NCBI RefSeq assembly: GCF_902167145.1
Contig: NC_050096.1
Coordinates: forward strand, 270,156,622 to 270,220,621
Length of the DNA: 64,000 nt
Source: Zea mays
Taxonomy: Eukaryota; Streptophyta; Magnoliopsida; Poales; Poaceae
Direction of reading: 5' to 3'
The notes beneath the pieces were generated by a model that searched no databases, was not told the DNA's origin, and was given only the letters and a program-made list of their open reading frames with translations. Shown one piece after another: positions 1-9,810 of the stretch; position 1 is the first letter of the stretch, and every line of letters begins with the position of its first letter. The position numbers and the translations under genes are program-made.

Positions 1-1170
1 TTCAGCTGAACTCAACTTCAGCTGTGAACCTCTTTGACCATACACCAGCTGAACTTGCCTCCGGGCAGTTGAGCTGGGGTTTTCTCTCCTAAACTCTCTG
101 GTCAAGACCAGTTGAACTGGTCCTGAGGGGCAGTTCAGCTGGTCTCTGACCCCTCTGACCTCTGATCTGCAGTCTGCCAGTCAGACTGGCAAACAGGTCG
201 CCAGGAGCTGTCAGGGGCGGTTCAACCGCCCCCCCTGGGCGGTTCAACCGGTTTTGGTCAACTTTGACCAGTCTGCGGTCAGTCTGCGCGTCAGTCTGCC
301 AGTCAGACTGGCAGACAGGCTGCCAGGCCTGCCAGGGGAGGTTCAACCGCCCTGGGGGGAGGTTCAACCGCCCTCAAACAGAAAAATCGGCCCCAACGGC
401 TAGTTTTGAGCTCCAACTATATATATACTCACTCCTACCTCTCACCCCATAGCAGGGAGCACGATTTGAACTCCATTTCTAACCCAAGAAACACCTCACT
501 CTCTCTCTCACACATCTCTTGCCTCTCCCATTTCAAATCTTTGGAGAGAAATCTTTGAGTGAGCTTGAGAGCTGCGGTTTTGTGCTTCATCTCTAAATCT
601 CTCTTGCTCTTCTTCTTCATTCGAGCTTTGGTACTACATCGAGTTCTTTGTGGATTCATTACTCTTGGAGCTTCTAGCTCCTAGACGACTAGGTGTCTCT
701 TGTGAGTCTCCAAATCTTGTGGAAGACCACAAGAAAGTTTGTATTACCCGCTCGTTTGAGCAAAGATTATTGTGTGAGCTTGACCTTTGTGGTCGGCAAA
801 GGGAGGATTAGGGTTGAAAGAGACCCGGCTCTTTGTGGGCGCCTCAACGAGGAAGTAGGGCACCTTTTGTGGTGTGACCGAACCTCGGGATAAATCTTGT
901 GTCTCTTGTGTTCTTGTTCATTGTGTTTGTTTGTGTTCTTCGTTCTCTCACCATTGCGTGGAAGGTTTGTTTATATCTTTTTGGTGTGTGGATTTTGAGA
1001 AGTGCCATTCTCAGATCTACTACTTTGAACCCTGTGGATCATTTAGAACATCTCATTTCCAAAGTTAACTGGGTGAATTTCGAGATCAATTCAGTTTTAC
1101 CCAGTTTGCTTCTAGTTTTTGTTGAAAAAGTTTTAACTTGCCTATTCACCCCCCCTCTAGGCAACTTTCA
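1..1170 (+). mobile_element. Copia-type LTR, 3' part (element continues left of window or is a solo LTR)
   Basis: The right end has the form of maize Ty1/copia LTRs: a C-run followed by CTCTAGG and a terminal TTTCA at 1170. A TATA-like stretch (TATATATATA) sits near 419-428. The first 380 bp are rich in short inverted and direct repeats around GGTTCAACCGCC and CAGTCAGACTGGCAGAC. The 5' end with TG is not seen, so the LTR begins before the window. No primer binding site follows the end; CACTA coding sequence starts at once, so this edge is the 3' edge of an insertion into the CACTA element. The short ORFs inside look random. Confidence 0.7.
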
Positions 1171-1193
1171 CTTTAGATACTAATGGCGGTCCT

Positions 1194-3177
1194 ATGGATA
1201 CTAATGAGGCGAATGACCATTATGTGCATATCCAAGATACAAAAAGTCATTTTGCGGACACGACGATTGTTGATGTGCCCGTCAATCATCTAGAATACAT
1301 GATACATGATGTTACTGTAACTCGTAATTTGAGTGAGGCTCAAGCATCACAAGTATGTGAGATACTAGTTCGAGAGCGTGAGACACCATTATATCCAAGA
1401 AGCAGTGATAATCGACTGAGTTTTACTACTGAACTTCTACAATTCAAGGTGGCTAGTGGATGGAGTGATAAGAGCTTTACAGATTTGTTAAATTTTTTAG
1501 CAGACAAGCTTCCTAAAGGGAATATGGTGCCACGAAGCACAACTAAAGCAAAGAAGATTTTGTGTCCTATTGAGTTGAAGTATGAAAAAATACATGTTTG
1601 CCCCAATGATTGCATTATATATTGGGGAAAGCATAAGAACAACATATCATGTCCAACATGTGACACATCACACTACAAGAAGATTGATAGCCTAGAGGAA
1701 TTGAGCTCCAATGAGAAGAAAAAAATTCCTGCAAAGGTTTTCTGGTACTTCCCTATGATACCTCGATTAGAAAGACTTTTTGCTAATTCAGCAAGTGCAA
1801 AACATAACAAAAGCAAAGAGAAAGAGCAAAAAAATTCACAACAGAAAAACATAGAAGATGATGGTCTTGATCCCCTTTGGACTCCCCCCTTTCATCAACG
1901 ATCTCCACCACCAATTCCAAATAATATACAATTTGTGCTAGGGCAGCCTTTAGTATCTAGTGCATTGCTTAAGAGGATGGGTAAACAGAGCCAATGTTTC
2001 CACAAATGGTATTTTGCTATGACCACACCAATATCTCGAAGGCAAAGTGCCACACACTTCATGGTACAATACGAAGAACACAATTTTCTTAAAAAATCTG
2101 GGGTCTATGCAGTAGAATTCAGTGATGTATTTCACATCTACAATGATCTTGCCCTTGACATATCCTTACATCGGAGTTGGATGCTATGAGTGAGCTCCAC
2201 CATTTCCTATAAGTGTCTACTTTTTGTTCTTTATCTAACTATTCTTTTAATAGATGCATGAGGAAGATAGACAAATACAGAGGCATAGTTGGCTTTTTAG
2301 ATCTAGAGATGATCATTTTAAAGAGAATCAATGAAGAGGCTGATGAAGTCAAAGCATACATTGTGAAAGCATTGCTTGCTCAGCAGGACGAGGAGTGCAT
2401 ATTTGTTGTTTGCCAGGAAGGGTAAGGCCCAGCACTAATAACACTCTATAGTTTTTTATTCTGTATATTAATGTTCTATCTTCCTCATTTCGGTTACCAT
2501 TGGGCCTTGTTAGTTATTTTTCAAAAATGGAATACAGTGTACAATATTGACTCCAAAGGTTACCATCCCCTAGCTGCTATAGTTTAAGAAGCTATTCGAT
2601 GAGTGGGTATTACCTTTATCATAATTCTATTTTCCTCTATATTTCAATTGTTACTTACATCGTTAGTCACCATTATTGTAGGGCTTTTGGTGCTTATGTC
2701 GACAAAAAAGGTCACCATAACAAGAATTTTGGTCGCACAGTTATATGGAAACATTTTCAGGTAATCATGTCCTTAATCTGAAATTATTAGCAAGACATAT
2801 AATTAGGCATTCCCGCTGGATATTTTTCCTTATGAATCACATCTTTTAGGCACACATACAACCACCTGGCAGTATGCTTTGCGGACAATATGTGATGTAC
2901 CACATGTTATCCTTTGCGGATAATCTTAGTTTGGACCGTGATCGATATCCTCAGGTTTGTTTTTACAGTATGAATTCTATTTTACTCAAACCTATGCAAT
3001 ATGACATTATAAATATTTACATGGTTTATGTTTTTCAAGGGTCGTGCTGGTTTTGCAACCTGTCCATTATTGCCTGATGAGATAGCAAATGTCCGAGAAC
3101 GGTTGCTCGACTTCTTCATGAATGAGGTGATAGACATTGGTGGATCATGCAGGGTTGAGGGTGCTTCATATAACTAA
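1194..3177 (+). pseudogene. CACTA transposase (TNP2 / Transposase_21) fused to Ulp1-like region, decayed
   Basis: The 5' exon (1194-2189) encodes the N-terminal half of a plant TNP2-type transposase: a GNMVPRSTT stretch, EKIHVCPNDCIIYWG, a CPTCDTS zinc-like pair, and AKVFWYFPMIPRLERLF. The catalytic middle of TNP2 is missing. The reading instead passes into GQPLVSSALLKRMG and a segment typical of sequence upstream of plant Ulp1-like (C48) cysteine protease domains, seen at the C-end of some CACTA proteins. Further exons follow at about 2250-2425, 2680-2760, 2850-2955 and 3040-3177, with plausible AG/GT borders. The exon containing QPPGSMLCGQYVMYHM keeps the cysteine of the protease family, but I cannot find the catalytic His and Asp. 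An in-frame stop at 2187-2189 and the missing middle make it a pseudogene. Confidence 0.7.
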
Positions 3178-3280
3178 ATCTAGCATGGCTTCCTAGGTAA
3201 GATGTTACATTCATATAACCTTTGACATCATATATTACATTGTGAGGTGTTCATCTGTGTCTAACTAATAATTATTGTGT

Positions 3281-3450
3281 TCTTCTATTTGTTGTACAGG
3301 AAAAAATGGAATGGCCACACCAGTGTGGAGACTTGATTTCATATATATTTAGTTAGGCACAATGATAGCGCAAACAATTGATTACCAAGTTTGTCAGTTA
3401 GTATGAGCTATTTGACAATGCTTATTTATGAGATATATAATGGTAATTTA
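3281..3450 (+). repeat. Copy 1 of duplicated CACTA 3' segment
   Basis: The stretch containing TTCTATTTGTTGTACAGGAA, GTGTGGAGACTTGA and TTGACAATGCTTATTTATGA recurs in the same order and orientation at 5958-6150. Copy 1 follows the decayed protease reading frame and copy 2 follows the RPS4 fragment, so the two copies bracket the captured cargo. Confidence 0.75.
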
Positions 3451-3542
3451 GAATGATATCATCCTACTTTCATATATTTGATGGACATCGGATATGCATC
3501 TAGTTTTTTCTCCAAGGTTCAGCATATAGTACATAGGGCTAG

Positions 3543-3731
3543 GTGTCGATCCGGATTTTGTCGCCCGACGAGGTGGGGACGTCGTTTCAGAGGGCCGATG
3601 AGGTGATCTTCGAGGAGGAGGAAGATGATGGACAGACAATGAGGACTCGCCACGAGGACCCCTCACCTATCACTAGCGGCGTGGAGAGTGGCAGGGAATC
3701 CTCATCGTTGTACCGACGATTTGATATATAA
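3543..3731 (+). pseudogene. Possible short captured coding fragment, unidentified
   Basis: An island clearly richer in GC than its AT-rich surroundings reads open for about 60 codons. It has an acidic run (FEEEEDDGQ), is serine-rich, ends in SSLYRRFDI plus stop, and is followed by CAG/GTATGT-like sequence. The composition resembles an exon rather than CACTA filler. I do not recognise the protein. It may be another captured host exon or the C-end of a CACTA-encoded protein. Confidence 0.3.
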
Positions 3732-4386
3732 CAGGTATGTACTGTCTTTTCTATGCACATGCACTGAGATTTCTATACTGTGTTGTTTTGCTTGAATTGT
3801 TGAATTCTAACAAAGTCATTTTGACCCAATGCTACTGTTTTATTCATTTTAGAGTGCATGGAATAAATACTTTCATGCTAATATGAGGTGAATAAATACT
3901 TTCAAGTAGTGGGATTCTGGTATAGATAACCAAGAAGTATGATGCATAAAAGTTTTTGCAGTTTTAAGTTATTATTGAATGACTCCAATTATTAATGCCT
4001 TTCTCTTGCTCATAAAGAAGCCCTAAGGGGAAATAGCATCTACATCCATCAATGGTCATAATATCCCACATGAATATCATGGTTGACACCTGGGTTGGCT
4101 GGAATGGAAGCGACCATGACTCGCTCCCATCCATCAATTGACAATGAGATGGTTCGGTAGGATTTGATGGCAGCAAAAGCGCCCTCGGCAGGGTTACCTT
4201 GGTATGCACCATCCCTTAGGTTTTAGACGTGTTACTTTTTTGAGTGTTTATGGTATGATTCTCTCCTATGATTTACTGAATTTCTGATGGTCAAGAATCG
4301 TCAAGATTGAAGTTGTGGAACAACCATACCATAAGTCCACTGTTCCTCCTTATGATGTTCATTTTGTGCATTATTCTTAACTGATA

Positions 4387-4463
4387 CTCCCTCCATTTTT
4401 TATTTGACGTTTTATTGTACATTTTTGCACTATTTGGCGTCAAACATAAAAGGATGGAGGTAG
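4387..4463. mobile_element. Stowaway-like MITE (77 bp)
   Basis: It starts with CTCCCTCCATTTTTTATTTG and ends with an imperfect inverted match (GGATGGAGGTAG). It is flanked on both sides by the dinucleotide TA, as expected for Tc1/mariner-derived Stowaway MITEs. It is shorter than most Stowaways and is probably internally deleted. It lies inside CACTA element A and is younger than it. Confidence 0.75.
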
Positions 4464-4836
4464 TAACTTACAATAGGTGAGATGTGCCCTGTAGCAAGAT
4501 TAAGCAATCTAGTTTGTTTAATTGCCTAATATAATTTTAATTTCTAAGGAGGAATGCAAGTGCAATGCTGTGAGATTCTATGCAATTATATCATCACAGC
4601 AATCTGGAAGTGCCTTGTTCTAGACACTACTTAATAATTGTCTATATTGCTATGATCCCCTCCATAAATAAGGTTTATGTATCTGTTCTCATCTAATATA
4701 TGGGGCTGATTTATTGGAGGGGAAGGAGAAAACAGGATGGGATGGAACCCGGAGCCCAATACGTGGATGATGGATTATTGGATGGGATGGGATGGAGAAA
4801 TTTGGGATTAACACTCCCCATTAAGTGCGTTCTCGG

Positions 4837-5040
4837 GCTGCTTGTTTCAGTGTGAGTTCTCGTTCCAATTTATGTTGGTTTATTTACAGTTACAGAATCT
4901 GTTTGTTCCAGCTTGAGTTCTAGTTTGAAAACTTGAACAACCACTACCAGATGCAAAGTTCACAAAATAGCTTGTCAAATAATGTGCATGAACTGGAACA
5001 AGCAACTTGTGCACGAAAGAGCATTACTGGAACAAGCAGC
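4837..5040. repeat. Inverted-repeat unit, possible small MITE
   Basis: GCTGCTTGTTTCAGT at 4837-4851 is matched with one mismatch by the inverted ACTGGAACAAGCAGC at 5026-5040. A second related copy (ACTGGAACAAGCAACTTG) lies just inside the right end. The size fits a MITE, but I could not see a convincing target-site duplication. Confidence 0.35.
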
Positions 5041-5134
5041 TTGTGCATGAATGAGTAATACTGTAGATGATTGGACATGTATGTCTGTTTTAGATTTTTA
5101 ATATTTGATGTTATATATTCAGCTCATACCATAC

Positions 5135-5936
5135 ATGAATTTGCAACGCCATGTACTTGTTGATGGCAAGGTCAGGACTGACAAGACCTACCCTGCTGGG
5201 TTCATGGGTATGCCTATATCTCTATTAATGCATAAAGATACCTATACACCTATTTTGGTTGCTGATTTGTGGTGTCATTTTTTTGGCAGATGCCATTTCC
5301 ATCCCTAAGACAAACGGGAACTAAACGTTGCCTCCGTCTTCACCCAATTAGGGATGAGGATGCTAAGGTTAGCTCAATTCTCTTACACATCATCTCTCAT
5401 TGTTCTAGTTGAGCATGATGATCTTGGTAGCTGTGTGAGGTTGCTGTTTTTTATTAGTAGATCTGTGTACCTTATCCTTGCTATACTATCCATATATGAT
5501 GTGTGCATGAAAGTCTTGCATTGAAAATGTCATGTGCTACAATCGTTAGGACTATCAATAGATGTTGCTCTGTCTATCTATCCATTTACATCGCTGGAAA
5601 TTCTCATGCCCTTTCATAGTACGCCTGTGAAATGCTCACTACTTTTCTATTGGTTTGTGTGCAGTTTAAGCTCTGCAAGGTGAGGTCTGTTTAGTTTGGC
5701 CAGAAAGGCATCCCCTACCTGAACACCTACGACGGTCACACCATCCGCTACCCCGACCCGCTCATCAAGGCCAACGACACCATCAAGATCGATCTGGAGA
5801 CCAACAAGATCATGGACTTCTTCAAGTTTGACGTCGGCAACGTGGTCATGGTGACCGGCGGGAGGAACATCGGGCGTGTAGGAGAGATCAAGAACTGGGA
5901 GAAGCACAAGGGCAGCTTCGAGGTCATCGATGTGCT
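5135..5936 (+). pseudogene. Captured 40S ribosomal protein S4 gene fragment with introns
   Basis: Three exon-like blocks match the middle of plant cytosolic RPS4 (eS4). Block 1 (5135-5207) reads [18 protein letters not shown] and ends before GTATGC. Block 2 (5290-5367), after TTGGCAG, reads DAISIPKTN and then LHPIRDEDAK before GTTAGC. Block 3 (5665-5936), after GTGCAG, reads [26 protein letters not shown] and VVMVTGGRN. The codon split over the first intron (G+AT) is preserved. Lesions are a break in block 2 after the SIPKTN region and a TAG where the family has Gln in block 3 (5692-5694). N- and C-terminal parts of RPS4 are absent. GC content is far above the flanking CACTA DNA. Presence of introns points to DNA-level capture, not retroposition. 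Family homology is certain; function is not expected. Confidence 0.92.
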
Positions 5937-5957
5937 GCTTGGAGCTTTTTGCTATGT

Positions 5958-6150
5958 CTAGTTTTCTCCTATTTGTTGTACAGGAAAACATAGAATGGAA
6001 TTCAAATTTGGTGGTCGCAAAAGTGTGGAGACTTGAATTCATATAAAGTTAGGCTTAACATTAGTGCAAACTGTTGTATTTTAGTTTAGATTTAGAGTAT
6101 ACTTATGTATGCGTTGTTTGACAATGCTTATTTATGATATATTGAATGGT
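5958..6150 (+). repeat. Copy 2 of duplicated CACTA 3' segment
   Basis: This is the second copy of the block described at 3281-3450, beginning at CTATTTGTTGTACAGGAAAA just after the end of RPS4 homology. It differs from copy 1 by scattered substitutions and small indels, so the duplication is not recent. Confidence 0.75.
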
Positions 6151-6239
6151 ACTTATTTATATTATATTAATTATAATGTTGTTCAATATATGTGTATGTA
6201 TATTTCTCTTTCAAATTATTATAACGTGATGTCTGAAAA

Positions 6240-6710
6240 AATGATTATAAATTGAAGAATGTACTGCCGTGTAAGTCATTTCATTTAAATCTTAGGACGG
6301 TCACCAAAATGTCTAATATCAGTCTCCTAAATAAGACGATTTCTAAAACGTCCATTACTAGTCACCTAAATCAGATGGTTTTCCTATTGTAATCGTCTAT
6401 TATTGTAGGATATTCGAGACAGTTTGATAAATATTTTATGACTTATAATGTTTGTATTCTCTACGGTTCTTTAGAAGCAGTTTCTTAAATAAAAACCTAA
6501 TTCAAGACAGTTTATCGGACAAAATGACTTAAACAAATACCTTTTTCAGACAGTTATAAATTAAAAATTGTCTTATATAATATCTTTTAAGACGATTTAT
6601 AAACATCTTAAATGTGGGACATCTTTTACGACTCTATCAAATTTGGACACTTCATAAACGTCTTAAGAACTGAAAATTAACCGTCTCATATAACATGTTT
6701 TGTAGTAGTG
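6240..6710. repeat. CACTA-A 3' subterminal region and terminal inverted repeat
   Basis: AT-rich DNA with many degenerate copies, in both orientations, of a roughly 12-bp motif (for example AAGACGATTT, AGACGGTTA, TAAACGTCTTAA). It ends in CATGTTTTGTAGTAGTG. In the CACTA family such motifs bind the TNPA-type protein during transposition. Confidence 0.75.
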
Positions 6711-7358
6711 AAAACCCTAAAGAGATCGCATCTCGTGCCTTCTGCATCTAGGCTTGCTTGATAATGTCAATTTATATTCAAAACATACTTTTGAACAATG
6801 TCAACAAACTGTTCACCTAATCTATCAAGGGTCATGATAACAGTACATCCATTCTAACATTTTCATGCCAATTAACATTGTACTTGGTAGCAAAACATAA
6901 GTATAGTAGTATTGCAAAGAAAATCAAATAAATGAAGAACCAAATCTATTTTATCTCTCCTCCACCTTAGATATAGTTCTAGATCTATATCACCCAAGAC
7001 ATGAAAAAGATATTAGAATAAGGATGTTAGATCATATAGCAAAGTCCTACAGTGTCCTCCTTTAATGAATCCAAGAGCAAAACTCCTCGCAAAAAATGTG
7101 ACTTTTTAAGTTTTAGAGCTCTAACCCTATTAGAATGGAAGGGGAAGCTTGTGGAGGAATTGAAGAGGATGGGGTGGTTGGAGAGGCTGTCTTTAATGTA
7201 TAGACCCAAATTAATGAAGGCGGGTATCTTAAGGACAATCACATCCGCTAATAGTCCATTAATATAATGGAGGTGACCATGCACCTTAGCAACACCGCCT
7301 CCATTAACCTATTAATGAAGGTGATATGCTGATGGTGGCCACCTTTGTTAACCATCAA
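6711..7358. other. Intergenic sequence, no gene recognised
   Basis: About 650 bp between the CACTA end and the first MITE terminus. A 71-codon open stretch (7052-7267) shows no family motif I know. The part at 7190-7350 has several ATTAATGAAGG/CCTCCATTAA inverted motifs and may be an old, unrecognised MITE. Confidence 0.5.
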
Positions 7359-7513
7359 GGGCATGTACAACCTAATTAAATGGGATGTCTCTATAGAACT
7401 AAGTGAAAAAAATGAAGAGACGGTTTTTTCGCAAAAAGTCTGTCTCTACACGACTTTATGTACATAGTGTGTCTTGATTGTATTTATTATCCAGAGGTTC
7501 AGAATTGTACCAT
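7359..7513. mobile_element. Left part of a MITE with GGGCATGTACA terminus, split by the Pack-MULE
   Basis: GGGCATGTACAA at 7359 is matched by the inverted TTGTACATGCCC ending at 52090. Removing the Pack-MULE (7514-51674), its duplication and the first Tourist leaves a unit of about 215 bp, a normal MITE size. The MITE at 63603-63882 shares the terminus. No matching target duplication was seen, so the assignment is tentative. Confidence 0.45.
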
Positions 7514-7693
7514 GAGAAAATTCTCTTGTTGCCATCAAAACTTATACCAAACCCTTATATGCCATCAAAAATTATGAGTTCGCTTCAGTGCCATCAATTT
7601 TGATTTTAAGTCCCTTCAAAGCCATTACCGTCATTAGTGTCATTTGCTACCGTTACCCATTCAATTGGGCCCACTCGTCATTGAGGCAAATCC
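7514..7693 (+). repeat. Pack-MULE left terminal inverted repeat
   Basis: About 180 bp whose reverse complement is recognisable at 51490-51674 with scattered differences. It contains several short GCCATCAAAA-like repeats. Confidence 0.8.
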
Positions 7694-7774
7694 CTTGCTT
7701 TTCTTTTTTCTTTTCTTCCAGTGTTGTGTGTGTCCGTGGGAGGGGAAGGTGGAGCCTAGAACACAAAAAGATGG

Positions 7775-8217
7775 ATCCAATCAGGTCACAACAACTTTTA
7801 CAGAATGGCGACAGTTCAGCGGTGTGTTCACGACAAGTGCTCCCATGCCTTCCACTTCCCCTGCATCGCCGCCCGCTTACGCTCCTCCTCCGCCAACAGC
7901 GTCCTATCTTGTCCTGCCCCGTCTTTGCCTCGTCGTGGTGCCAGGCACCCTTCCACGCCTCCCTCCGCCTCCACTGCTCCTTCCACGACGACACACAGAG
8001 CAAACATCGAGGAGGCGGTGACGGACGCAAGACGCTGCTGCTGGTGAAGCTATATGGCGACAACGAGCCGCCGCTGGCGCCCAAGATCGTGGCCAACGGC
8101 GGCAACTTCAACCCAATCCTGGAGGACGAGGAGGAGCAAGGCGCCGCCGAGTTCAGGGGCTTCTTCTCGTGCCCTAGGACCACCTCGGGCCTAGCCGTCA
8201 AGGTCAAGGCACCCGAG
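7775..8217 (+). pseudogene. Captured VWA/RING E3 ligase gene fragment, 5' part
   Basis: The part from about 7805 encodes the second half of a RING finger (KCSHAFHFPCIAAR, then SCP and SSWCQAPF). It passes through a one-base frameshift near 7910 into the linker typical of plant VWA-plus-RING proteins of the WAV3-like group (LLLVKLYGDNEPPLAPKIV, an acidic EDEEEQ stretch, EFRGFF, AVKVKAPE). It stops at the retrotransposon insertion point and resumes at 51366 with the start of the VWA domain. In the RING, the Cys expected after SCPV reads Phe. It is a non-functional capture. Which locus donated it cannot be told here. Confidence 0.8.
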
Positions 8218-8705
8218 TGTAGCATCCCAAAAATTCAAATCTTGAAAATTTCTCAAACTCGCTCTAAATTCAAAATGAACTTCAAATTTCATTTCAAAAT
8301 GTTTGTTTGCGAGTTGATATCAGCAAATAAAAATATAGTGGTCTATATTCCCTCCAAAATCCTCCTCAAAATATCCTACAAATATTTCCCCAGTGATCAC
8401 CCTCAAATTGTTTCCAGAAATATTGTCTAGATATTTCCCCCGTAATCCCCCTCAAGTTATTTCCAGAAATATTGCCTAGATATTCCACCGATATATCTCC
8501 AAGTATTTTCTTCCTGAGAAATACCTTCAGAATCATTTTCAAGTTCCTACAAATATTTTCTTCATAACTTTCCTCATGCTCATACGTATACGTATGCCTC
8601 CAATGTCATACGGTGAGCTCTACAAGCTAATTACACTCATATAAGACAAATCCATGCTAATCTCCCACTAATCCTCTCATCCCTCCCCCTAATCCCCCCA
8701 CCATG

Positions 8706-8716
8706 GCTATAAATAG
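8706..8716 (+). promoter_or_regulatory. TATA-type core promoter 1 in LTR
   Basis: GCTATAAATAG followed by a GGGGCAAGG and C-rich stretch, as in plant RNA polymerase II cores. It is retained in the right LTR at 15091-15101. Confidence 0.5.
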
Positions 8717-9504
8717 AGGGGCAAGGGCCTCCTCTCATCCCACCCCAAGCCATTTCATGGCAACTCTCTCCACTCCCCCCACACGCCCACTCCACCTCCC
8801 ACACAAGCACCCACTAGCACAAGGATCATTCGGTCGTTCTTCGATCGTTCGTCCCCCTGTTCTTAGTTTGTTCGTTCGTTCATCCGATCGTTCGATCGTT
8901 CGTCCGATCGTTCATGGTTCATTCGTCCGTTCGTCCGATCGTTCGTCCGTTCGTTCGTCCAAATAATCTTTTTCCTGCCATTATGCTGCCGAAATTCCGA
9001 TCATTCATTCGTTCGATCATTCGATCGTTCATCGTTCGTTCATAGTTCCTATTCATCGTTCATCGTCACGATTCATCGTTCTTCCAGATAATAATTATCT
9101 TGCCGTTATGCTGCCGAAATTCCGATCGTTCATTTGTTTGATCATTTGATTGTCCGTCCGTTCGTTCATAGTTCCTATTCATCGTTCATCATTCGTTCAT
9201 CGTCACTATTTATCGTTCATTGTTCGTTCATACGAACTATTCATCATCACTATCCACCATTACTATTCACAGTTGCTATTCACTGTTACTATTCATTGTT
9301 ACTATTCATCGACACTATTCATCATCATTACTATTCATCGATGATATCTATGATAGCTTTTTTGTTGTTACTATTCATCGATCGTCCGATCACCCCAAAT
9401 TTCAACTACTCATCCATCATGCTATCCAGTCCACCTAAGACCAGCCAGACCTATACTCCAGTCATACGAACTCCGGTGACTGTGATTTTCCTTCTAGTGG
9501 AAAC

Positions 9505-9565
9505 TTCCCATGTGGTCACCCATCCCAGGTTTCTCCAAGTTGAGCACGCTTAACTTTGAGATTCC
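9505..9565 (-). promoter_or_regulatory. 5S rRNA-derived segment with box A and box C, antisense in LTR
   Basis: On the minus strand this reads AAGTTAAGCGTGCT (9556-9543), a 17-nt spacer, then GGATGGGTGACC (9525-9514), then CACATGGGAAGT. These equal the box A and box C elements of the plant 5S rRNA internal control region, whose normal spacer is 18 nt. The GGGAAGT that follows box C in 5S rRNA is also kept. The intermediate element and the rest of 5S rRNA are lost. The segment could recruit TFIIIA/TFIIIC, but that is inference. The homology itself is direct. Confidence 0.8.
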
Positions 9566-9799
9566 TTTGAACCAGGCTTCCAAACTCCGATTCTAATAAT
9601 TCTTGTTTCTAAATTCTTATCAAACTATTCCCTATCCAACCATGTCATCCCTTAAGCATGGTTCATGTTCCAGGATACTCCCAAAATACTCTTGTCTCAT
9701 ATTATGCCTATAACTCTCCTGTTCATACTAAGTCAGACGATTCATTCGTCACTATTCTCACCAACAGTGAACTTCACTGTGCTACACCACATACACCCA

Positions 9800-9810
9800 G
9801 CTATAAATAC
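9800..9810 (+). promoter_or_regulatory. TATA-type core promoter 2 in LTR
   Basis: GCTATAAATAC followed by a CT-rich stretch (CTACCCTCTCCCTCTCC), retained in the right LTR at 16194-16204. It is the better candidate for the U3/R border because it is closer to the 3' end of the LTR, but neither start site can be fixed from sequence alone. Confidence 0.45.

Larger units (their letters stand above)
1171..6710 (+). mobile_element. CACTA (En/Spm) element A, 5' truncated, carrying a host gene fragment
   Basis: The right end TGTAGTAGTG at 6701-6710 is the reverse complement of the canonical CACTACTACA terminus. About 450 bp of AT-rich subterminal sequence with iterated AGACGGT/AGACGATTT-like motifs precede it. 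Inside are a decayed TNP2 transposase joined to a Ulp1-like protease region and, further right, an RPS4 fragment. The matching left terminus is not in the window: a copia LTR abuts the transposase at 1170. A Stowaway MITE (4387-4463) is a later insertion. The element is non-functional as it stands. Confidence 0.8.

Noticed and set aside
3964..4212. Minus-strand frame with a readable alternative (AAIKSYRTISLSIDGWERV)
   Set aside because: Looks somewhat protein-like, but I do not recognise it and no splice or start context supports it.
7588..8430. A single 280-residue protein spanning the Pack-MULE and the LTR start
   Set aside because: Its N-part is TIR sequence and its C-part runs into the retrotransposon LTR; only the central part is a captured gene fragment in this frame.
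9130..9553. Ser/His/Ile-rich ORFs in the long LTR
   Set aside because: Simple repeats of TTCATCGTTACTA-type words; no family motif.
9505..9565. A functional 5S rRNA gene
   Set aside because: Only about 60 bp, with the middle diverged and both ends of 5S missing; it is a fragment containing the promoter boxes.
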